A DNA stretch of 8,755 nucleotides from positions 1-8,755 of the forward strand of contig CAMPIK010000077.1 in the NCBI GenBank assembly GCA_946886325.1, in the 5' to 3' direction. Below the pieces are notes generated by a model. That model was not told the origin of the DNA. It did not search any database and saw nothing but the letters and a program-made list of their open reading frames with translations. Position 1 is the stretch's first letter. Every line of letters starts with the position of its first letter. Source of the stretch: an uncultured Shinella sp. Lineage in GTDB: Bacteria > Pseudomonadota > Alphaproteobacteria > Rhizobiales > Rhizobiaceae. Made by a program: the position numbers and the translations under genes. Positions 6,235-8,755 of this stretch are shown here, one piece after another.

Positions 6235-7017
6235 CTACTGCGCGGCCGGGGCCGTTTCTTCGGCTTCGCCGGTCGCCGGCGCCTGTTCGGTGGTGGGTTC
6301 GGCGGCCTTCTCGCCTTCGGCAGCCGGCGTTTCGGTCGTGGTCGCGGCGCCATCTTCTGCAGCCGGGGTCTCGGTGGTTGCCGCGTCGCCGTTCTGGCCG
6401 GCCGGAGCGGCTTCCCCGGTCGCAGCCTCGCCGCCTTCGGCAGCCGGCTTCGCTTCAGCACCTTCGGTCGAGACGGCTGGCAGCGGTGCCGGGTTGTCGG
6501 AGAGCGTGCGCAGATAGGCGATCAGGTTGGCGCGCTCGTCGTTCTTCTTCAGGCCGACGAAACCCATGGCCGTGCCCGGAACGTGCTTCTTCGGCGCTTC
6601 CAGGAAGTAGTTCAGGTGATCGTAATCCCAGTTGACCGTGTGGTTTTCCGAGAAGGTCGTCATGCCGGCGGAATAGGAGAAGCCTTCATGCGAGGCGATC
6701 GGGCGGTTCACGATGTTCCAGAGATTGGGGCCGACCTTGTTGGCGCCGCCATTCTCCGTGGTGTGACAGCTCGCGCATTTCTTGAAGGCCGTCTCGCCTG
6801 CGCCGACGTCGTTGTGCTGCGCCAGAAGTTCTGCGATCGGAATAGCAGCCGGCTCTTCCGCGCCGCCTGCGGCCGGGGCCTCTTCGGCGATGATCGCGAA
6901 GCCTTCCTTCTCCGGAGCTTCCGAATGGAACACGCCTTCCGATGCGATCGATACCGACATCAGGACGAAGACGGTCCCGAGAAAGGCACCAACGCCCATG
7001 TTCACATAAGAGTTCAT
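6235..7017 (-). CDS. Membrane-anchored class I cytochrome c (CycM-like) with acidic Ala/Pro tail
   Basis: This 260-residue protein is a monohaem c-type cytochrome held in the inner membrane by an uncleaved N-terminal helix (about residues 7-27) with the haem domain in the periplasm. It likely carries electrons from the bc1 complex to a terminal oxidase, as CycM-type proteins do. The haem-binding motif is CASCH (81-85), and the Met ligand is probably M151 in [20 protein letters not shown] and [10 protein letters not shown] are typical of class I cytochromes. From about residue 176 to the end lies a low-complexity tail rich in Ala, Glu, Thr and Pro, with a repeated TTETPAAE; the haem domain is complete without it. 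The frame stays open far upstream over kdsB, but ATG 7017 has a Shine-Dalgarno (GGGAG) and gives the membrane anchor. It is divergent from kdsB and has its own terminator. Confidence 0.93.
   Translation of the reverse strand: MNSYVNMGVGAFLGTVFVLMSVSIASEGVFHSEAPEKEGFAIIAEEAPAAGGAEEPAAIPIAELLAQHNDVGAGETAFKKCASCHTTENGGANKVGPNLWNIVNRPIASHEGFSYSAGMTTFSENHTVNWDYDHLNYFLEAPKKHVPGTAMGFVGLKKNDERANLIAYLRTLSDNPAPLPAVSTEGAEAKPAAEGGEAATGEAAPAGQNGDAATTETPAAEDGAATTTETPAAEGEKAAEPTTEQAPATGEAEETAPAAQ
6312..6448. repeat. Short direct repeats in the cytochrome c tail coding region
   Basis: The 17-mer CGCCTTCGGCAGCCGGC occurs exactly at 6312-6328 and 6432-6448, a shift of 120 bp (40 codons). A related 32-bp unit at 6320-6351 recurs imperfectly at 6359-6390, encoding the two TTETPAAE copies. 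All spacings keep the reading frame, so gain or loss of units would change tail length without a frameshift. Confidence 0.7.
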
Positions 7018-7038
7018 CCGCAAACGCTCCCTCGCGAA

Positions 7039-7056
7039 CCGGCGATAGCACGCCGG
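7039..7056 (-). other. Hairpin in the cytochrome c gene leader
   Basis: CCGGCG (7039-7044) and CGCCGG (7051-7056) pair around the loop ATAGCA, just upstream of the cytochrome ribosome site in its transcript. It could stabilise the message or tune translation. Six GC pairs can arise by chance in this base composition. Confidence 0.35.
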
Positions 7057-7080
7057 CCAGTCTTGAAATCGCGCGGAACC

Positions 7081-7109
7081 TATGTCTTTTGCTGCGTCGT
7101 TGCAACAAG
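7081..7109 (-). promoter_or_regulatory. Possible cytochrome c promoter
   Basis: On the minus strand CTTGTT (7109-7104) is a fair alphaproteobacterial -35, with GACATA (7086-7081) 17 bp downstream as a weak -10. The transcript would start near 7074 and include the hairpin at 7039-7056. The 153-bp gap (7018-7170) must also hold the kdsB promoter, for which I see only an isolated TTGACA (7136-7141) with no good -10. Confidence 0.3.
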
Positions 7110-7170
7110 GATTGTAGCTCCCGCACTGAGACCTTTTGACACTTTTCGCGGGGGTTTTGAAGGGCAGGCA

Positions 7171-7923
7171 ATGAATCCCGCAGAATTTGAACAGGTGCTG
7201 GTTCTGATCCCCGCACGCATGGCGTCGACCCGCTTGCCGGGCAAGCCGCTGGCCGATATCGCAGGCGCGCCGATGATCGTGCAGGTGGCGCGCCGTGCCG
7301 CGGAAGCGGAGGTCGGGCGGGTCGTCGTCGCCGTCGACCACCAGGATATCTACGATGCGGTGGTCGCCGCCGGCTTCGAGGCCGTCATGACGCGCGCCGA
7401 TCACCAGTCGGGTTCCGACCGTATCCGCGAGGCGATGCTGAAGGTCGATCCGGAGGGGAAAGCCCGCACCATCATCAACGTGCAGGGCGACCTGCCGACG
7501 ATCGATCGCGCCACCGTTCGCGCCGCCCTTCGTCCGCTGGAAAACGCATCGACCGATATCGCGACGCTGACGACCGAGATCCTCGACGAGGAGGAAAAGA
7601 CGAAGCCCAGCGTCGTCAAGATCGTCGGTTCGCCCTTGTCCGAGACGCGGCTGAGGGCGCTTTATTTCACGCGCGCGACGGCACCCTACGGAGCGGGGCC
7701 GCTCTATCACCACATCGGCCTTTACGCCTATCGCCGTGCCGCGCTCGAAGCCTTCGTCTCGTTGCCGCCCTCGACGCTCGAGCGACGGGAGTCGCTCGAA
7801 CAGTTGCGGGCGCTCGAAGCCGGCATGCGCATCGATGCCGAGATCGTTGACACGGTTCCGCTCGGTGTCGATACTCCCGCCGACCTCGAAAAGGCGCGCC
7901 GCATCCTGGCCGCCACCGCCTGA
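7171..7923 (+). CDS. kdsB: 3-deoxy-manno-octulosonate cytidylyltransferase (CMP-KDO synthetase)
   Basis: This cytoplasmic enzyme joins KDO to CTP to give CMP-KDO plus pyrophosphate, activating KDO for transfer to lipid A in lipopolysaccharide synthesis. The 250 residues match the family length. Key motifs are the nucleotide-binding loop [15 protein letters not shown] (13-27), [11 protein letters not shown] (74-84), NVQGDLP (103-109), [11 protein letters not shown] (179-189) and [12 protein letters not shown] (232-243). NVQGDLP has Leu where many KdsB proteins have Glu; I take it as a lineage variant. The frame runs upstream to 6583, but ATG 7171, with an AAGGGCAGG ribosome site, gives the proper N-terminus ahead of the first motif. 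pheA follows after 14 bp, so the two are probably co-transcribed. The upstream neighbour is the divergent cytochrome c gene. Confidence 0.96.
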   Translation: MNPAEFEQVLVLIPARMASTRLPGKPLADIAGAPMIVQVARRAAEAEVGRVVVAVDHQDIYDAVVAAGFEAVMTRADHQSGSDRIREAMLKVDPEGKARTIINVQGDLPTIDRATVRAALRPLENASTDIATLTTEILDEEEKTKPSVVKIVGSPLSETRLRALYFTRATAPYGAGPLYHHIGLYAYRRAALEAFVSLPPSTLERRESLEQLRALEAGMRIDAEIVDTVPLGVDTPADLEKARRILAATA

Positions 7924-7937
7924 CACGGATCCCCGAC

Positions 7938-8755
7938 ATGACGACATCGACCAACAGGATCGCCTTCCAGGGCGAATTCGGCGCCAACTCCGACATGGCC
8001 TGCCGCGACATGTTTCCGGACATGGAGCCGCTGCCCTGCCAGACCTTCGAGGATGCGTTTCTCGCCGTCGAGAACGGTGATGCCGATATCGGCATGATCC
8101 CGATCGAAAACACGATCGCCGGCCGCGTCGCCGACATCCATCACCTGCTGCCCGAATCGCGGCTCCATATCGTCGGCGAATATTTCATGCCGATCCGCTT
8201 CCAGTTGATGGTCCTGCCCGGCGTTTCGACGGACGAGATCCGCACGGTGCACAGCCATATCCATGCGCTCGGCCAGTGCCGCAAGATCGTCAGGCTGAAC
8301 GGCTGGAAGCCTGTTATCGCCGGCGATACGGCGGGGGCGGCGAAGCTCGTCGCCGAGACCGGCAACCGCAGCATGGCGGCCCTTGCGCCGCGGCTCGCCG
8401 CCGACCTCTACGGTCTGGAGATCGTCGCGGAGAATGTCGAGGACATCGAATCGAACATCACGCGCTTCGTCGTGCTGTCGCGCGAGGAGCAGGCGATCGA
8501 GCGCCGAGAGGACGACGAGGTCATCGTCACGACCTTCGTCTTCAACGTGCGCAACATTCCGGCAGCGCTCTACAAGGCACTCGGCGGCTTTGCCACGAAC
8601 GGCATCAACATGACGAAGCTCGAAAGCTACCAGATCGGCGGCAAGTTCTACGCCACGCAGTTCTACGCCGATATCGAGGGCCATCCTGATGACGCCAACG
8701 TGCGCCGCGCGCTGGAGGAACTGCGGTTCTTCTCCGAAAAGGTGCGCATCCTCGG
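7938..8755 (+). CDS. pheA: Prephenate dehydratase (3' end beyond window)
   Basis: This cytoplasmic enzyme converts prephenate to phenylpyruvate, with loss of water and CO2, in phenylalanine synthesis. The window contains 272 codons and no stop; monofunctional family members have about 280-290 residues, so only the last few are missing. The catalytic domain (about 7-185) shows [22 protein letters not shown] (55-64) and the catalytic-site motif ESNITRF (171-177) with the key Thr175. A C-terminal ACT domain follows, with the phenylalanine-binding region [20 protein letters not shown] and LESY (228-231), so feedback inhibition by phenylalanine is expected. There is no chorismate mutase domain. 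The start ATG 7938 lies 14 bp after the kdsB stop. The Shine-Dalgarno is weak (CGGAT), which fits a downstream operon gene. Confidence 0.95.
   Translation, partial: MTTSTNRIAFQGEFGANSDMACRDMFPDMEPLPCQTFEDAFLAVENGDADIGMIPIENTIAGRVADIHHLLPESRLHIVGEYFMPIRFQLMVLPGVSTDEIRTVHSHIHALGQCRKIVRLNGWKPVIAGDTAGAAKLVAETGNRSMAALAPRLAADLYGLEIVAENVEDIESNITRFVVLSREEQAIERREDDEVIVTTFVFNVRNIPAALYKALGGFATNGINMTKLESYQIGGKFYATQFYADIEGHPDDANVRRALEELRFFSEKVRIL

Noticed and set aside
6583..7170. Upstream extension of the kdsB frame
   Set aside because: It runs antisense through the cytochrome haem domain. ATG 7171 gives the standard KdsB N-terminus and length.
7018..7947. 310-codon upstream extension of the cytochrome c frame
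   Set aside because: It is antisense to kdsB, whose motifs are certain. The internal ATG at 7017 has a ribosome site and gives the membrane anchor directly.
7728..8684. 318-codon minus-strand frame opposite kdsB and pheA
   Set aside because: It spans two certain genes and the short gap between them and shows no family features.
1..8755. CRISPR array, insertion sequence, prophage, tRNA or defence system
   Set aside because: No spaced repeats, transposase, integrase, tRNA cloverleaf or defence-type domain was seen. Codon use is uniform among the genes.

Overview
The window looks like chromosomal DNA of an alphaproteobacterium of the order Hyphomicrobiales, most likely Rhizobiaceae (the Rhizobium, Sinorhizobium, Agrobacterium, Shinella group). 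The reasons are the GC-rich third codon positions throughout, a rhizobial-type flagellin, a CtrA-type TTAA-N7-TTAAC box, and the block of membrane-anchored cytochrome c, divergent kdsB and then pheA, a gene order I recall from rhizobial chromosomes. Genus and species cannot be fixed from what is visible.

Layout. Positions 1-90 are probably the last 29 codons of an unidentified plus-strand gene. It converges on a two-gene minus-strand TRAP transporter operon of the TAXI type: a periplasmic receptor (2252-3238) is transcribed first, and the fused 4TM/12TM permease (104-2161) follows. An intercistronic hairpin lies between the two genes, and a perfect 12-bp-arm inverted repeat covers the end of the permease gene. 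A 486-bp gene-poor stretch (3239-3724) follows. It holds a likely receptor promoter, a perfect CtrA-type box, and a set of three consecutive hairpins ending in a textbook intrinsic terminator, which I read as an unannotated small RNA (about 3508-3613, plus strand).

Next come an AEC-family (auxin efflux carrier type) permease (3725-4669, +), a 252-bp leader with a TTAACC tandem, and a lone flagellin gene (4922-6103, +). The flagellin faces a membrane-anchored c-type cytochrome with an unusual Ala/Glu/Thr/Pro-rich tail (6235-7017, -), and a strong terminator for the cytochrome lies between them. The cytochrome is divergent from kdsB (7171-7923, +; CMP-KDO synthesis for LPS), which is followed 14 bp later by pheA (7938 to beyond the window; prephenate dehydratase).

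The genes do not form one pathway. They are a transporter operon, a permease, a motility protein, a respiratory electron carrier and a kdsB-pheA pair. I found no mobile element, CRISPR array, tRNA, rRNA or defence system. The most interesting unexplained piece is the structured small-RNA candidate and the CtrA-type box beside it; the rest is largely ordinary core-genome content.
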